A DNA stretch of 64,000 nucleotides from Neobacillus cucumis (GCF_016107705.1 NZ_JAEHGC010000005.1:124001-188000); one strand, 5' to 3'. Shown: positions 1 to 15,840, counted from the first letter of the stretch. A program made the numbers and translations. The notes: generated by a model from the sequence alone, not told the origin.

Positions 1-1818
<1,818 letters not shown>

Positions 1819-1822
<4 letters not shown>

Positions 1823-2910
1823 AGAGACAGTTGGTTTTAGAGGATGGAACGATTTTTATCGGTGAAGGTTTTGGCAGTGATAGTGAAACGGTTGGAGAGG
1901 TAGTATTTAATACTGGAATGACCGGATACCAAGAAATTTTATCCGACCCGTCCTATTGCGGGCAAATCGTTACACTGACATACCCTTTAATTGGAAACTA
2001 CGGGATAAACCGTGATGATTTTGAAACAATTAATCCGGCAATAAAAGGATTTATCGTAAAAGAAGTTTGCGATTTTCCTTCAAACTGGAGAAGTGAATTT
2101 ACCCTTGATGAGTATTTTCAAATGAAAAAAATCCCTGGTATTGCCGGGATTGATACACGTAAATTAACTAGAATTATCCGTCAGTACGGAACATTAAAAG
2201 GGGCTATCTGCAGTATTGAAAAAGATGCAAATGAAGTAATTGAAACATTACGTAGCAAAGCACTTCCAATCGATCAGGTAAGACAGGTTTCTACGAGAAA
2301 TCCATATCCGAGCCCGGGACGTGGAAAAAGAGTGGTCCTTGTAGATTTTGGAATGAAACACGGCATTTTACGAGAATTAAATAAGCGTGACTGCGATGTA
2401 GTTGTCGTGCCTTACCATACAACTGCTGATGAAATCCTTCAACTGCGTCCGGATGGAATCATGCTTTCGAACGGACCTGGAGACCCGAAAGATGTTCCAG
2501 AAGCAATTGATATGCTAAAAGGAGTTTTAGGGAAGGTTCCTCTATTTGGAATTTGCCTGGGTCATCAATTATTTGCTCTTGCTTGCGGGGCAGACACAGT
2601 AAAAATGAAGTTCGGCCACCGCGGTTCCAACCATCCGGTAAAAGATCTTGCTACCGGAAAAATCGCGATTACATCACAAAACCATGGCTATACTGTCGAA
2701 GCAGATTCGGTTAAAAATTCAAGATTAGCAGTTACGCATGTTGCGTTAAATGATGGGACAGTTGAAGGTTTAAAGCATCTTGAATATCCTGCATTTACTG
2801 TTCAATATCATCCTGAAGCCTCACCAGGACCGGAAGATGCAAATGGATTATTTGAACAATTTATTGCGCTTATGGAAGAGAACAAACAGGAGGTAACAGC
2901 ACATGTCTAA
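1819..2910 (+). CDS. carA: carbamoyl-phosphate synthase small (glutaminase) subunit, pyrimidine-type
   Basis: Releases ammonia from glutamine and passes it to the large subunit encoded next. The start at 1819 ([10 protein letters not shown]) aligns with the family; an upstream in-frame ATG at 1795 would add eight unrelated residues. Length 363 residues is standard. The N-terminal small-chain domain carries the [17 protein letters not shown] signature. The C-terminal class I amidotransferase domain shows the nucleophile Cys in [10 protein letters not shown] and the His in QYHPEAS. Its position inside the pyr operon marks it as the pyrimidine-specific isozyme (pyrAA in B. subtilis naming). It overlaps carB by eight bases. 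Confidence 0.98.
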
Positions 2911-5900
2911 ACGTACAGATATTAACTCCATTTTAGTAATCGGATCAGGCCCAATTGTAATCGGGCAGGCTGCGGAATTTGATTATGCAGGCGCACAGGC
3001 TTGTATCGCTCTTAAAGAGGAAGGCTACCGTGTTATTCTTGTCAATTCAAATCCTGCTACGATTATGACGGATACAGAGATGGCTGATGCTGTCTATATC
3101 GAACCGCTGACAGTTGAATTTGTCAGCCGCATTATTCGGAAGGAACGCCCTGATGCTCTATTAGCAACTCTTGGAGGGCAAACAGGTCTTAATCTTGCCG
3201 TTGAATTATCAAAATCTGGCGTTTTGGAAGAGTGTGGCGTCGAAATTCTTGGTACAAAGTTATCGGCGATTAACCGTGCTGAGGACCGTGAATTATTCCG
3301 GAATTTAATGAACGAATTAAACGAACCCGTTCCTGATAGTGAAATCGTCCATGAATTAGCTGAGGCACAGGCCTTTGTTGAAAAAATTGGTTTCCCTGTA
3401 ATTGTTCGTCCAGCCTTTACGCTTGGAGGAACAGGCGGTGGGATTTGTCATAATCCTGAAGAATTAGAGGAAATTGTTACAAGTGGTTTGAAGAACAGCC
3501 CGGTTCATCAATGTTTACTTGAGAAAAGTATTGCCGGTTATAAAGAGATTGAATATGAAGTCATGCGTGATGCAAATGATAATGCCATTGTGGTATGTAA
3601 CATGGAAAACATCGACCCGGTGGGAGTACATACGGGCGATTCAATTGTAGTAGCACCAAGTCAAACCTTAAGTGATCGTGAATATCAACTGTTACGAAAT
3701 GTATCCTTAAAGATTATCCGCGCGCTTGGAATTGAAGGTGGTTGTAACGTTCAGCTTGCCTTAGATCCGTACAGCTTTCATTACTATATCATTGAAGTAA
3801 ATCCAAGGGTCAGTCGTTCTTCCGCACTTGCATCAAAAGCGACAGGATATCCAATTGCTAAATTGGCTGCGAAAATTGCTGTAGGTTTAACACTGGATGA
3901 AATGTTAAACCCGGTAACTGGAAAGACCTATGCAAGCTTCGAACCGGCACTTGATTATGTCGTGACAAAAATCCCGAGATGGCCGTTTGATAAGTTTGAA
4001 TCCGGAAACCGTTCACTTGGAACACAAATGAAAGCAACGGGCGAGGTCATGGCAATCGGGCGTACATTTGAAGAGTCGCTGTTAAAAGCAATCCGTTCTT
4101 TAGAAGCTGGAGTGTATCATTTTGAACTAAATGGTGCAGCTGATATTGATGATGAATTAATTGAAAAGCGGATTCGTAAAGCAGGGGATGAGCGTCTCTT
4201 TTACATCGCTGAAGGTTTAAAACGAGGTTTAACGATTGAAACAATTCATCAATGGAGTAAAATTGATTTGTTTTTCCTTAAGAAATTGGAAGGAATCATT
4301 CAGCTTGAAGCTAAACTCACTGCGAATCCATTCGATAAGGATCTACTCCTTTTGGCAAAACAAAAAGGATTTACTGATGAAAAGATTGCAGAGCTTTGGA
4401 ACAGTACGGAAAAAGATATTTACAAATTGCGAAAAGATACCGGCCTTATCCCAGTTTATAAAATGGTCGATACATGTGCATCGGAATTCGAATCGGAAAC
4501 ACCGTATTATTATGGAACATACGAAGAGGAGAACGAATCTGTTGTAACCGATAGAAAAAGCGTTGTTGTATTAGGTTCAGGTCCAATCCGGATTGGTCAG
4601 GGGATTGAATTTGATTATGCCACTGTCCATTCTGTTAAGGCGATTAAAGAGGCCGGCTACGAAGCAATTATTATCAACAATAACCCGGAAACTGTTTCAA
4701 CTGATTTCAGTATCTCTGATAAGCTTTACTTTGAACCACTTACAATCGAAGATGTAATGAGCATTATTGATTTGGAGAACCCAATCGGAGTTGTCGTACA
4801 ATTTGGCGGACAAACTGCCATTAACCTTGCTTCAAAGCTTGAAGATCATGGGGTGAAAATCTTAGGAACAGGCTTAGCAGACCTAGACCGTGCTGAAGAC
4901 CGGGATAAATTTGAACAGGCGCTTGTAGCACTAAACATTCCTATGCCGCTTGGTAAAACAGCATTATCAGTAGAGGAAGCACTTGTGATTGCTGAAGAGA
5001 TTGGGTATCCAGTTCTTGTCCGCCCATCTTATGTCCTTGGCGGACGGGCAATGGAAATTGTCTACCGTAAAGAAGAACTTCTACATTATATGAAAAATGC
5101 CGTGAAAATTAATCCGGAACATCCAGTCTTAATTGACCGTTATTTGACCGGTAAAGAGATTGAAGTGGATGCAATCTGTGACGGTGAAAATGTATTAATC
5201 CCAGGAATCATGGAGCATATTGAACGTGCCGGAGTCCATTCAGGCGACTCAATTGCTGTTTATCCGCCTCAAACTCTTTCTGAAGAGTGTAAACAGACAC
5301 TCGCTGAATATACAGTAAAACTGGCTAAGGGATTAAATATAATCGGCTTACTAAATATTCAATATGTGTTAGCAGGTAATCAAGTTTATGTACTTGAAGT
5401 AAACCCGCGCTCAAGCCGTACAGTACCATTTTTAAGTAAAATAACCAATGTGCCGATGGCGAAGATTGCGACGAAAGCGATTTTAGGTACATCCATCATT
5501 GAACAGGGTTATACACCTGGGCTTGTTTCGGAAAAAGAAGGCGTATATGTTAAAGTTCCAGTCTTCTCGTTTGCAAAATTAAAGGATGTCGATATTACCT
5601 TAGGGCCTGAAATGAAATCAACCGGTGAGGTAATGGGTAAGGATGTAACGTTAGAAAAAGCTCTTTATAAAGGATTAGTTGCATCAGGAATGAACATTCA
5701 AAAGTTTGGTACGGTATTATTTACGATTGCTGATAAAGATAAGCAGGAAGCACTGCAGCTTGCGAGACGTTTCTCCTCTATTGGATACCGCCTTATGGCT
5801 ACTAGTGGAACAGCAGGTGTACTAGAAGCAGCCGGCCTGCCGGTTAAAGTAGTCGGTAAAATCGGTTCGGAAGGAAAAACATTGTTAGATGTCATTCATC

Positions 5901-6108
5901 ATGGAGAAGCACAATTCATCATTAATACATTAACAAAAGGAAAACAACCTGAACGCGATGGCTTCAGAATCCGCCGTGAAGCTGTTGAAAATGGTGTTCC
6001 ATGTTTAACTTCATTGGATACTGCTGATGCAATTCTAAAGGTAATTGAGTCGATGAACTTCTCTACAGAGGCAATGACAAGCGAGAAAAAAAGAGAGGCG
6101 GTTTTTGC

Positions 6109-6112
<4 letters not shown>
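2903..6112 (+). CDS. carB: carbamoyl-phosphate synthase large subunit, pyrimidine-type
   Basis: Makes carbamoyl phosphate from bicarbonate, ammonia and two ATP. Length is 1069 residues. Two homologous ATP-grasp halves are seen: one begins near residue 7 ([19 protein letters not shown]) and the second near residue 555 ([18 protein letters not shown]), each followed by RPSY/RPAF-type and EVNPR metal/ATP motifs. The last ~140 residues are an MGS-like allosteric domain ([15 protein letters not shown]), where UMP and PRPP act in relatives. The start at 2903 has AGGAGG upstream inside carA. Its stop overlaps the pyrK start as ATGA. Confidence 0.98.
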
Positions 6113-8495
<2,383 letters not shown>

Positions 8496-8499
<4 letters not shown>

Positions 8500-9128
8500 A
8501 ACACTCAATTGCTGAAAAACTTTTAGGAATTAATGCGGTTGCGTTAAAACCGAATGAACCATTTACTTGGACTTCAGGGCTTCGTTCCCCGATTTATTGT
8601 GATAATCGTTTGACTTTATCCTATCCGGAAGTAAGAAGAGCGATTGCTAATGGGTTGCGTCAACTAATTGTTGAGAAATTCCCAGATACAGAAATGATCG
8701 CCGGCACGGCAACGGCCGGTATTCCACATGCTGCATGGGTAAGTGAATTGATGGATTTACCGATGTGTTATGTCCGTTCCAAGCCAAAGGGTCATGGAAA
8801 AGGAAACCAAATCGAAGGGAAAGCGGAACAAGGACAAAAGGTTGTTGTGGTTGAGGATTTAATCTCGACCGGAGGAAGTGTCATTACGGCTGTTCAGGCA
8901 TTAAGAGAAGCGGGCTGCGACGTGCTTGGTGCTGTTTCGATTTTTACCTATGGACTTGAAAAGGGAAAAGAGGCATTTGAGCAAGAAGGAATTGCTGCTG
9001 TTTCCTTAACGGATTTTGCAACATTAGTTGAAGCAGCGATTGATAAAGGCTATATTAGTGAAAATGATAAAGATAGTCTTTTAACATGGAGCAAGAATCC
9101 TGCTGAATGGAGTAAGAAGTTCGAATAG
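8496..9128 (+). CDS. pyrE: orotate phosphoribosyltransferase
   Basis: Adds PRPP to orotate to give OMP, the substrate of PyrF. The start at 8496 ([10 protein letters not shown]) follows GGGAG and forms an ATGA overlap with the pyrF stop; the in-frame ATG at 8466 is inside pyrF coding sequence and lacks family similarity. Length 210 residues. The PRPP loop [13 protein letters not shown] is at about residue 120, and [16 protein letters not shown] marks the N-terminal substrate region. Last gene of the pyr operon; a terminator follows seven bases after the stop. Confidence 0.98.
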
Positions 9129-9134
9129 TAACTT

Positions 9135-9166
9135 AAAAGACCCCGGAATCCCCGGGGTCTTTTTAC
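9135..9166. terminator. bidirectional terminator between pyrE and rqcH
   Basis: GC-rich hairpin with arms AAAGACCCCGG and CCGGGGTCTTT around a short AAT loop, A-run on the left and T-run on the right. It can end transcription of both convergent genes. The right T-run touches the rqcH stop codon, so boundaries may be off by a base. Confidence 0.9.
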
Positions 9167-10875
9167 TTTTTCTTCAATTTAAGTACCAATTCTTCATCCG
9201 GTGTTACATAGACCGTCTGCTGATTGTCATAGATCACGAATCCTGGTTTGGCACCGCTTGGTTTTTTAACAAATCGAATCCTGGTAAAGTCCACAGGGAC
9301 CGAGCTTGAATTTCGTGCCTTACTGTAATAGGCCGCAAGAGAAGCGGCTTCTAAAATGGTTGTATCAGTTGGTTCCTTACTGCGAATTACAACATGTGAC
9401 CCGGGTATATCCTTAGTATGGAGCCAAATCTCATCCCTTGCAGCAAATTTATTGGTTAAATAATCATTCTGTTTGTTATTTTTCCCGACAATAATCTCCG
9501 TACCATCCGATGCTGTAAAATAATCAAGAACTGGTTTTGCATTTTGCACCTTTTTTCCATTCCGTTTCTTACGGTCGCGGATATAGCCGCCTTCAACAAG
9601 TTCTTCACGAATCTCAACAATATCTTTAGGGGATGCGCTTCCAACCTGCTGTAGTAGATTTTCAAAATAAGCCACTTCCTCGAGAGCCAATTGAATTTGT
9701 TCCTCGACAATCGATACTGAATTTTTTGCCTTCTGATATCTTGAGAAATATTTTTGCGCGTTTTCTGAAGGTGACTTCCTTGGATCAAGCGGAATCGCCA
9801 CTGTTCCACCTGACTCATCATAATAATCAAGGACCTCGATTTCTTTCATCCCTTTTTTAGCTGCGTATAGATTCGCGGTTAACAGCTCTCCATAGCGCTG
9901 AAATTGCTCCGCACGTTCAGCATCAAGTAATGTATCCTTCAACTTAGCAATTTTTTTTTCATTCTTTTCCTTTTCATTGATAATGAATCGTTCAACGTCA
10001 TTTCCTTGCTGCTTGACTCTGTCCCGTTCCGCCTTGCCAAAATAAAAACGATCTAGCATTTCGCTAAGGGTTGGATAGTTCCGGGATTCTCCCTGCAAAT
10101 GGTGGAGTGAAAATAAATAAAAAGCTTCTTTTCCGCCCGTTGAAATAATCGAAGGTGTAATTTCACCATCGCGGATTTGTTTAATCATGCCAATAAACGT
10201 TTTTGGAAGGGTGTTGCGGTTAGCAAGCCCGCTTTGAAAGATTGCTTCTTTTGCAAATACTGGAGAAATACCGGCAAACTGCTCAACAAGTTGACGGTCA
10301 AGCTTACCGCTGTTAAAATCCAATTTCTTTAATACATCTTCCTCCACTGCTTGAAAGGGATTTTGCTTATTTTGCTCAGGAGGGAAGACATACGGCTGTC
10401 CGGGTAAAATCGCCCTGTAGCTGTTAACGGCAAAGGATACGTGTTTTATACTATCGAGGATGATATTTCTGCTTTTATCAACCAAAACAATGTTGCTATG
10501 CCTTCCCATAATCTCAATAATTAACTGTTTGTAACTAATATCTCCGATTTCATTCCGACCTTTAATTTCAAAAATAATCATTCGGTCATTATCTACTTGA
10601 TAAAGATCTTCTAAAATATATCCTTCAATATGCTTTCTAAGCAGCATACAAAACATTGGCGGTTCACTTGGATTTTCATATGCTTCATTTGTAAGCTGAA
10701 CCCTGGCATAGCTAGGATGTGCGGATAATAGCAGCTTTTGATTCACACCATTAGCCCGGATTGTTAATATCACTTCGTTTTTATATGGTTGATGAACTTT
10801 ATTAATCCGCCCGCCTTTTAAGGAACGGGAAAGTTCGTCCACCATTGCTTTTGTAAATAAACCATCAAATGACAT
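9163..10875 (-). CDS. rqcH: Rqc2/NEMF-family ribosome quality-control protein RqcH
   Basis: NFACT-family protein (B. subtilis YloA/RqcH) that binds stalled 50S-peptidyl-tRNA and directs alanine tailing of the nascent chain; older annotations call it a fibronectin-binding protein. Length 570 residues. The NFACT-N domain fills about residues 1-180 ([15 protein letters not shown]). A helix-hairpin region follows, then a charged coiled coil at about 285-435, then the C-terminal NFACT-R domain ([18 protein letters not shown]). It is convergent with pyrE. In B. subtilis a sulfate-assimilation cluster separates the two; that cluster is missing here. Confidence 0.95.
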   Translation of the reverse strand: MSFDGLFTKAMVDELSRSLKGGRINKVHQPYKNEVILTIRANGVNQKLLLSAHPSYARVQLTNEAYENPSEPPMFCMLLRKHIEGYILEDLYQVDNDRMIIFEIKGRNEIGDISYKQLIIEIMGRHSNIVLVDKSRNIILDSIKHVSFAVNSYRAILPGQPYVFPPEQNKQNPFQAVEEDVLKKLDFNSGKLDRQLVEQFAGISPVFAKEAIFQSGLANRNTLPKTFIGMIKQIRDGEITPSIISTGGKEAFYLFSLHHLQGESRNYPTLSEMLDRFYFGKAERDRVKQQGNDVERFIINEKEKNEKKIAKLKDTLLDAERAEQFQRYGELLTANLYAAKKGMKEIEVLDYYDESGGTVAIPLDPRKSPSENAQKYFSRYQKAKNSVSIVEEQIQLALEEVAYFENLLQQVGSASPKDIVEIREELVEGGYIRDRKKRNGKKVQNAKPVLDYFTASDGTEIIVGKNNKQNDYLTNKFAARDEIWLHTKDIPGSHVVIRSKEPTDTTILEAASLAAYYSKARNSSSVPVDFTRIRFVKKPSGAKPGFVIYDNQQTVYVTPDEELVLKLKKK

Positions 10876-10908
10876 TGAAAAACATCCTTTACTTGTCTTT
10901 ATAGGTCA

Positions 10909-10938
10909 ATTATATCGTACTTAATTAAAACCTGTCTT
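10909..10938 (-). promoter_or_regulatory. putative SigA promoter of rqcH
   Basis: On the minus strand, AAGACA (10933-10938) is followed after 18 bases by a perfect TATAAT (10909-10914), about 35 bases before the rqcH start. The -10 is strong and the -35 is partial. Confidence 0.55.
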
Positions 10939-11020
10939 ATTTTAAACTTTATCATAGCATTTTTTGGGACGAGTGCGAATAAGCTTTCTTTAGAGTAAGT
11001 CTATTAAAGGGGGAAGTGAG

Positions 11021-11032
11021 ATGGTCGGATGA
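11021..11032 (+). other. three-codon minicistron overlapping the ATPase start
   Basis: A strong Shine-Dalgarno (AAAGGGGG, about 11006-11013) sits eight bases before an ATG at 11021 that reads ATG GTC GGA TGA. Its stop overlaps the ATPase start codon at 11029 as ATGA. The optimal ribosome site therefore addresses the minicistron, and the ATPase would be reached by re-initiation or by a less favourable 15-base spacing. The arrangement is directly visible; function is inference. Confidence 0.45.
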
Positions 11033-13707
11033 AGTTCCATGAAATGGAGATTAAACAAGTAGAAAAGGTCTTAGAAACCGACTTTTCTTCTGGTTTATCA
11101 ACGGAGGAAGTAAAAAAGCGCATAGCCCAGCACGGTCATAATGAATTAGACGAGGGAGAAAAGCAATCGGCTTTACTCTTATTTTTTAGTCAATTTAAAG
11201 ATTTTATGGTTTTAGTGCTGCTGGCGGCAACATTAATTTCCGGTCTACTAGGCGAATATATTGATGCGATTGCAATCATTGCAATTGTAATCATTAATGG
11301 GTTTTTAGGTTTTTTCCAAGAGCGAAAAGCAGAAAAGTCTTTACAGGCATTAAAGGAATTGTCCGCACCCCAAGTATCAGCCTTACGGGATGGACAATGG
11401 CTAAAAATTCCTTCTAAAGAAATTGTTATTGGCGATATTCTAAAATTTACAAGCGGAGATCGGATTGGGGCGGATGTCCGTATCATTGAATCGAAAAGCT
11501 TAGAAATCGAAGAATCTGCTCTAACGGGTGAATCTGTGCCCGTTTCAAAATCGATAGATGCTTTACAAACAGCAAATCCCGGTATTGGTGACATGGAGAA
11601 TATCGGCTTTATGGGCACGATGATTACAAGAGGAAGCGGGTTAGGGGTTGTTATTGCAACCGGGATGAAAACAGCAATGGGGCAAATTGCTGATTTACTG
11701 CAAAACGCTGAATCTCAGGAAACACCCCTGCAGCGCCGTTTGGAGCAGTTAGGGAAAATTCTTATCTCAGTAGCATTAATATTGACCGTGCTTGTTGTGG
11801 TAATTGGGGTTTTCCAAGGACATGAGTTGTATGAAATGTTCTTAGCTGGGGTTTCCCTAGCTGTCGCGGCAATCCCTGAAGGTCTGCCAGCGATTGTAAC
11901 CGTCGCATTATCTCTAGGCGTCCAAAAGATGATAAAGAAAAATGCGATTGTAAGGAAGATTCAAGCAGTAGAAACCCTTGGTTGTGCCTCCGTTATTTGT
12001 TCCGATAAAACGGGAACAATGACGCAAAATAAAATGACGGTAACGCACTTATGGAGCAGCGGGCATACTTGGACTGTGGACGGTGTCGGGTATCAACCGC
12101 AAGGGCAATTTTATCGGAATGAAAAAACAGTTCATCCAAAGGATGAGAAAGCACTTCAGCAAATGCTGATTTTTGGAATGCTGTGTAATCACTCTGATTT
12201 AGTCATGAACGAAGAAGAAATTATTCTTGATGGTGATCCAACAGAAGGTGCACTCCTTGTTAGTGCAATGAAAGCCGGATTTGACCGGCCTGCTTTATTA
12301 AAGGAATTTACGGTTATCAATGAATTTCCATTTGATTCAGCGAGAAAAATGATGAGTATGCATGTAAAGGATAAGCAAGGCAGGCATTTTATTGTGACTA
12401 AAGGGGCTCCTGATGTTATATTGGGAAATTGTGAATCCATCCTCTGGGAAGAGAAAACACAATATTTGGGGAAGGAAATTCAGAATAAAGTTCAAGATGC
12501 CATCAACGGACTTGCCGCTAAGGCATTAAGAACCATAGCCATTGCCTTTAAACCGGTTCCTGCAAATACAGTCATTATAAGCGAGCATGAAGCAGAAAAG
12601 AAATTAACCTTTATTGGAGTTCAAGGAATGATTGACCCGCCAAGACCTGAAGTGAGGGATGCGGTAAAAGAATGTAAAGAAGCCGGCATTAAAACCGTCA
12701 TGATCACAGGAGATCATGTCATTACCGCAAAAGCGATTGCCTCGCAGCTAGGAATTCTAACAAGTAAAAGCAAGGTTCTTGATGGGAAGGCATTGTCTGA
12801 TATGTCTGTTGAGGATTTAGAAAATGTGGTGGAGGATGTATCTGTTTTTGCTAGGGTTTCTCCGGAGCATAAATTAAAAATTGTCAAAGCCTTACAAAAT
12901 AAAGGACATGTTGTGGCGATGACCGGTGACGGGGTAAACGATGCACCAGCCATTAAAGCTGCAGACATCGGGGTGGCAATGGGAATTACCGGGACCGATG
13001 TAGCCAAAGAAGCATCGGCACTCGTATTGTTAGATGATAATTTCGCAACGATAAAGGCGGCTATTAAAGAGGGAAGAAATATATATGAAAATATTCGAAA
13101 ATTCGTCCGCTATTTACTTGCCTCCAATGTGGGTGAAATCTTGGTTATGTTATTTGCCATGATCCTAGGCTTGCCGTTGCCTTTGGTACCTATTCAAATT
13201 CTTTGGGTAAACCTGGTAACAGATGGGCTGCCTGCAATGGCACTCGGTCTTGACCGTCCTGAAGAAAATGTCATGAAGCGAAAACCGCGAAGTCCAAATG
13301 AAGGTGTCTTTTCAAGAGGTTTGGGCTGGAAAGTGGTTTCAAGAGGTTTTCTTATTGGATTGGTTACATTACTTGCATTTATGATCGTCTACCAAAACGA
13401 TTCGAGTCGTCTTGATTATGCCCAGACAATCGCATTTGCAACACTTGTAATGGCTCAGTTGATTCATGTTTTCGATTGTAGGAGTGAAAAGTCGGTACTA
13501 TCTAGAAACCCTTTCGGAAATCAATATCTTGTTTGGGCAGTAATTTCTTCTTTAGTGCTTGTACTGGTCGTCATTTATTATCCGCCATTACAACCTGTTT
13601 TCCATACCCTGCCGATTTTAGCAAAGGATTGGCTGTTAATCTTGGGATTATCATCAGTTCCAACTTTTTTACTAGCGGGTTCATTTTTGTTAAGAAAAAC
13701 AAAATAA
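11029..13707 (+). CDS. P-type calcium-transporting ATPase (YloB-like)
   Basis: SERCA-type P2A membrane pump that exports calcium; closest relative by eye is B. subtilis YloB. Length 892 residues. Order of domains: N-terminal cation-ATPase segment; paired membrane helices at about 50-100; actuator with ALTGESVPVSK (about 165); helices at about 240-285 including the PEGLPAIVTVALSLG ion-binding turn; phosphorylation Asp in CSDKTGTMTQNK (about 325); nucleotide domain with DPTEGALL; hinge MTGDGVNDAPAIK (about 634); six C-terminal helices. The start at 11029 (MKFHEMEIKQ) matches YloB. Initiation may be coupled to the minicistron just upstream. Confidence 0.95.
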   Translation: MKFHEMEIKQVEKVLETDFSSGLSTEEVKKRIAQHGHNELDEGEKQSALLLFFSQFKDFMVLVLLAATLISGLLGEYIDAIAIIAIVIINGFLGFFQERKAEKSLQALKELSAPQVSALRDGQWLKIPSKEIVIGDILKFTSGDRIGADVRIIESKSLEIEESALTGESVPVSKSIDALQTANPGIGDMENIGFMGTMITRGSGLGVVIATGMKTAMGQIADLLQNAESQETPLQRRLEQLGKILISVALILTVLVVVIGVFQGHELYEMFLAGVSLAVAAIPEGLPAIVTVALSLGVQKMIKKNAIVRKIQAVETLGCASVICSDKTGTMTQNKMTVTHLWSSGHTWTVDGVGYQPQGQFYRNEKTVHPKDEKALQQMLIFGMLCNHSDLVMNEEEIILDGDPTEGALLVSAMKAGFDRPALLKEFTVINEFPFDSARKMMSMHVKDKQGRHFIVTKGAPDVILGNCESILWEEKTQYLGKEIQNKVQDAINGLAAKALRTIAIAFKPVPANTVIISEHEAEKKLTFIGVQGMIDPPRPEVRDAVKECKEAGIKTVMITGDHVITAKAIASQLGILTSKSKVLDGKALSDMSVEDLENVVEDVSVFARVSPEHKLKIVKALQNKGHVVAMTGDGVNDAPAIKAADIGVAMGITGTDVAKEASALVLLDDNFATIKAAIKEGRNIYENIRKFVRYLLASNVGEILVMLFAMILGLPLPLVPIQILWVNLVTDGLPAMALGLDRPEENVMKRKPRSPNEGVFSRGLGWKVVSRGFLIGLVTLLAFMIVYQNDSSRLDYAQTIAFATLVMAQLIHVFDCRSEKSVLSRNPFGNQYLVWAVISSLVLVLVVIYYPPLQPVFHTLPILAKDWLLILGLSSVPTFLLAGSFLLRKTK

Positions 13708-13715
13708 AGTATGAT
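13687..13715 (+). promoter_or_regulatory. candidate promoter for yicC-remA-gmk-rpoZ, inside the ATPase 3' end
   Basis: TTGTTA (13687-13692), 17 bases, then TATGAT (13710-13715), with an overlapping TATAAT at 13715-13720. It lies across the ATPase stop codon. Transcripts from it would start almost at the hairpin annotated next, so its use is uncertain. Confidence 0.4.
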
Positions 13716-13722
13716 ATAATCC

Positions 13723-13757
13723 AAAAGGTAGTAGAGGAAACTCTATTACCTTTTTTG
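13723..13757 (+). terminator. terminator after the calcium ATPase
   Basis: Hairpin AAAAGGTAGTAGAG / CTCTATTACCTTTT around a GAAA loop, followed by a T-run. It separates the ATPase gene from yicC. Confidence 0.75.
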
Positions 13758-13793
13758 ACTAACCGATCACATATGATTGGATGTGTATACAGA

Positions 13794-14669
13794 ATGGTTA
13801 TTAGCATGACAGGCTTTGGAAGAAGTAAAAAGGAATCGGGGGCATTTTCAGTAAATGTTGAGGTGAAAACCGTTAACCACCGATTTTGTGAATTTAATAT
13901 TCGAATGCCAAGGCAGCTTTTGAAAATTGAAGATAAGATGAAAAAAAAATTAAATCAGCATATCCGCCGCGGTAGAGTTGAGGTTTATGTGACCATCGAA
14001 GGGGAAAGTGCTGTTACCCGCAAAATCCATGTTGACTGGAAATTAATAGAGGAATATTACCAATTTATCAATATTGCCCGTGAAAAGTATGAGCTTGATG
14101 GAAAGGTAACCCTTCATGATTTACTAAATAATAGTGAACTTATACATATTGAAGAAAGTGAATCAGGGAATGAAGAGCTTGAAAATTTAGTCCTCACTGC
14201 AACAGAGGAAGCGGTCATTTTATTAAAACAGATGAGGCAGGCTGAAGGCGAGGAACTTAAAAAGGACTTGCTCTCCGCCTTAACTCAATTAGAGAAAAAT
14301 ATCGGTGAACTACAAGAGTTTGCTCCACTAGTTCTTCAAAACTATCAAGAGCGCCTAATGAAACGAATGGAAGAGCTGGTAAAGGGTCAAATAGACGAAA
14401 CAAGGATTCTAACAGAAGTTGCTGTATTTGCCGATAAGGCAGATATTAATGAAGAAATTACACGTCTAAAAAGCCATATCGGTCAATTCATTCAAACACT
14501 AAATGAACAGGAACCAATTGGCAGAAAGCTTGACTTCCTTGTGCAGGAAATGAATAGAGAGGCAAATACAATCGGATCCAAGGCTAATGATGCGGGCATT
14601 GCCAAAAAGGTAGTGGAAATCAAAAGTTTGCTTGAAAAATTAAAGGAACAGGTTCAAAATATCGAATAG
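13794..14669 (+). CDS. YicC/YloC-family endoribonuclease
   Basis: Member of the conserved YicC family; the E. coli protein is an endoribonuclease acting on small RNA, and the B. subtilis copy is YloC. The start at 13794 gives MVISMTGFGRSKKE, the family N-terminus, and 291 residues, the usual length. An upstream open frame back to 13533 is unrelated sequence inside the ATPase gene and the terminator. The N-terminal YicC domain holds VEVKTVNHRFCEFNIRMPRQL; the C-terminal DUF1732 region ends with LVQEMNREANTIGSKAND. The ribosome site is weak (GGATGTG). First gene of a yicC-remA-gmk-rpoZ group. Confidence 0.93.
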   Translation: MVISMTGFGRSKKESGAFSVNVEVKTVNHRFCEFNIRMPRQLLKIEDKMKKKLNQHIRRGRVEVYVTIEGESAVTRKIHVDWKLIEEYYQFINIAREKYELDGKVTLHDLLNNSELIHIEESESGNEELENLVLTATEEAVILLKQMRQAEGEELKKDLLSALTQLEKNIGELQEFAPLVLQNYQERLMKRMEELVKGQIDETRILTEVAVFADKADINEEITRLKSHIGQFIQTLNEQEPIGRKLDFLVQEMNREANTIGSKANDAGIAKKVVEIKSLLEKLKEQVQNIE

Positions 14670-14729
14670 TACCTGTTTAGAAAAGGTTTTCCACGGTCAA
14701 AATATATTATTAATGATTGGATGAGAGAC

Positions 14730-14993
14730 ATGTCAATTAAATTGATTAATATTGGATATGGAAATATTGTTTCGGCCAATCGAATTATTTCGATCGTTAG
14801 TCCGGAATCTGCTCCAATAAAAAGAATTATTCAGGATGCCCGGGATCGTGGCTCCTTGATTGATGCAACATATGGACGACGTACACGTGCTGTGATTGTT
14901 ATGGATAGCGATCATGTTATTTTATCGGCGGTCCAACCAGAAACGGTGGCACATCGATTAGCCGACCGTGATGAAATTATTGATGAAGGGTAG
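14730..14993 (+). CDS. remA: extracellular matrix regulator RemA (DUF370)
   Basis: Small DNA-binding protein that in B. subtilis activates biofilm matrix and osmoprotection genes and forms a ring-shaped oligomer. Length 87 residues from [12 protein letters not shown]; an in-frame ATG nine bases upstream (14721) is less likely from family alignment. The core [20 protein letters not shown] and [19 protein letters not shown] are almost invariant in Bacillaceae. Placed between yicC and gmk as in B. subtilis, so transcription with household genes is likely. Confidence 0.96.
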   Translation: MSIKLINIGYGNIVSANRIISIVSPESAPIKRIIQDARDRGSLIDATYGRRTRAVIVMDSDHVILSAVQPETVAHRLADRDEIIDEG

Positions 14994-15620
<627 letters not shown>

Positions 15621-15621
15621 A

Positions 15622-15840
15622 ATGTTATATCCTTCTATTGATTCATTACTTGAAAAAATTGACTCAAAATATTCGCTTGTTTCTGTGGCTGCAAAACGCG
15701 CTCGTGTTATGCAGCAAGCAAGAGATGAAAAATTGCCTAAATATGTTTCCTATAAGTTTGTGGGAAAAGCACTTGAGGAAATTTATAGCGGTGAACTAAC
15801 GTACCGCATTTCCAAAAAAGCTGAAACTTCAGCGGAATAA
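15622..15840 (+). CDS. rpoZ: DNA-directed RNA polymerase omega subunit
   Basis: Small RNA polymerase subunit that binds the beta-prime C-terminus. The start at 15622 ([20 protein letters not shown]) is preceded by GGAGG; an in-frame ATG at 15613 would overlap gmk and adds three residues. Length 72 residues. [10 protein letters not shown] and [14 protein letters not shown] are the family signatures. It ends the gmk group; a terminator and a repeat element follow. Confidence 0.95.
   Translation: MLYPSIDSLLEKIDSKYSLVSVAAKRARVMQQARDEKLPKYVSYKFVGKALEEIYSGELTYRISKKAETSAE

Noticed and set aside
13533..13793. In-frame 87-codon N-terminal extension of yicC
   Set aside because: Runs through ATPase coding sequence and the terminator; the family N-terminus begins at MVISMTGFGR (13794).
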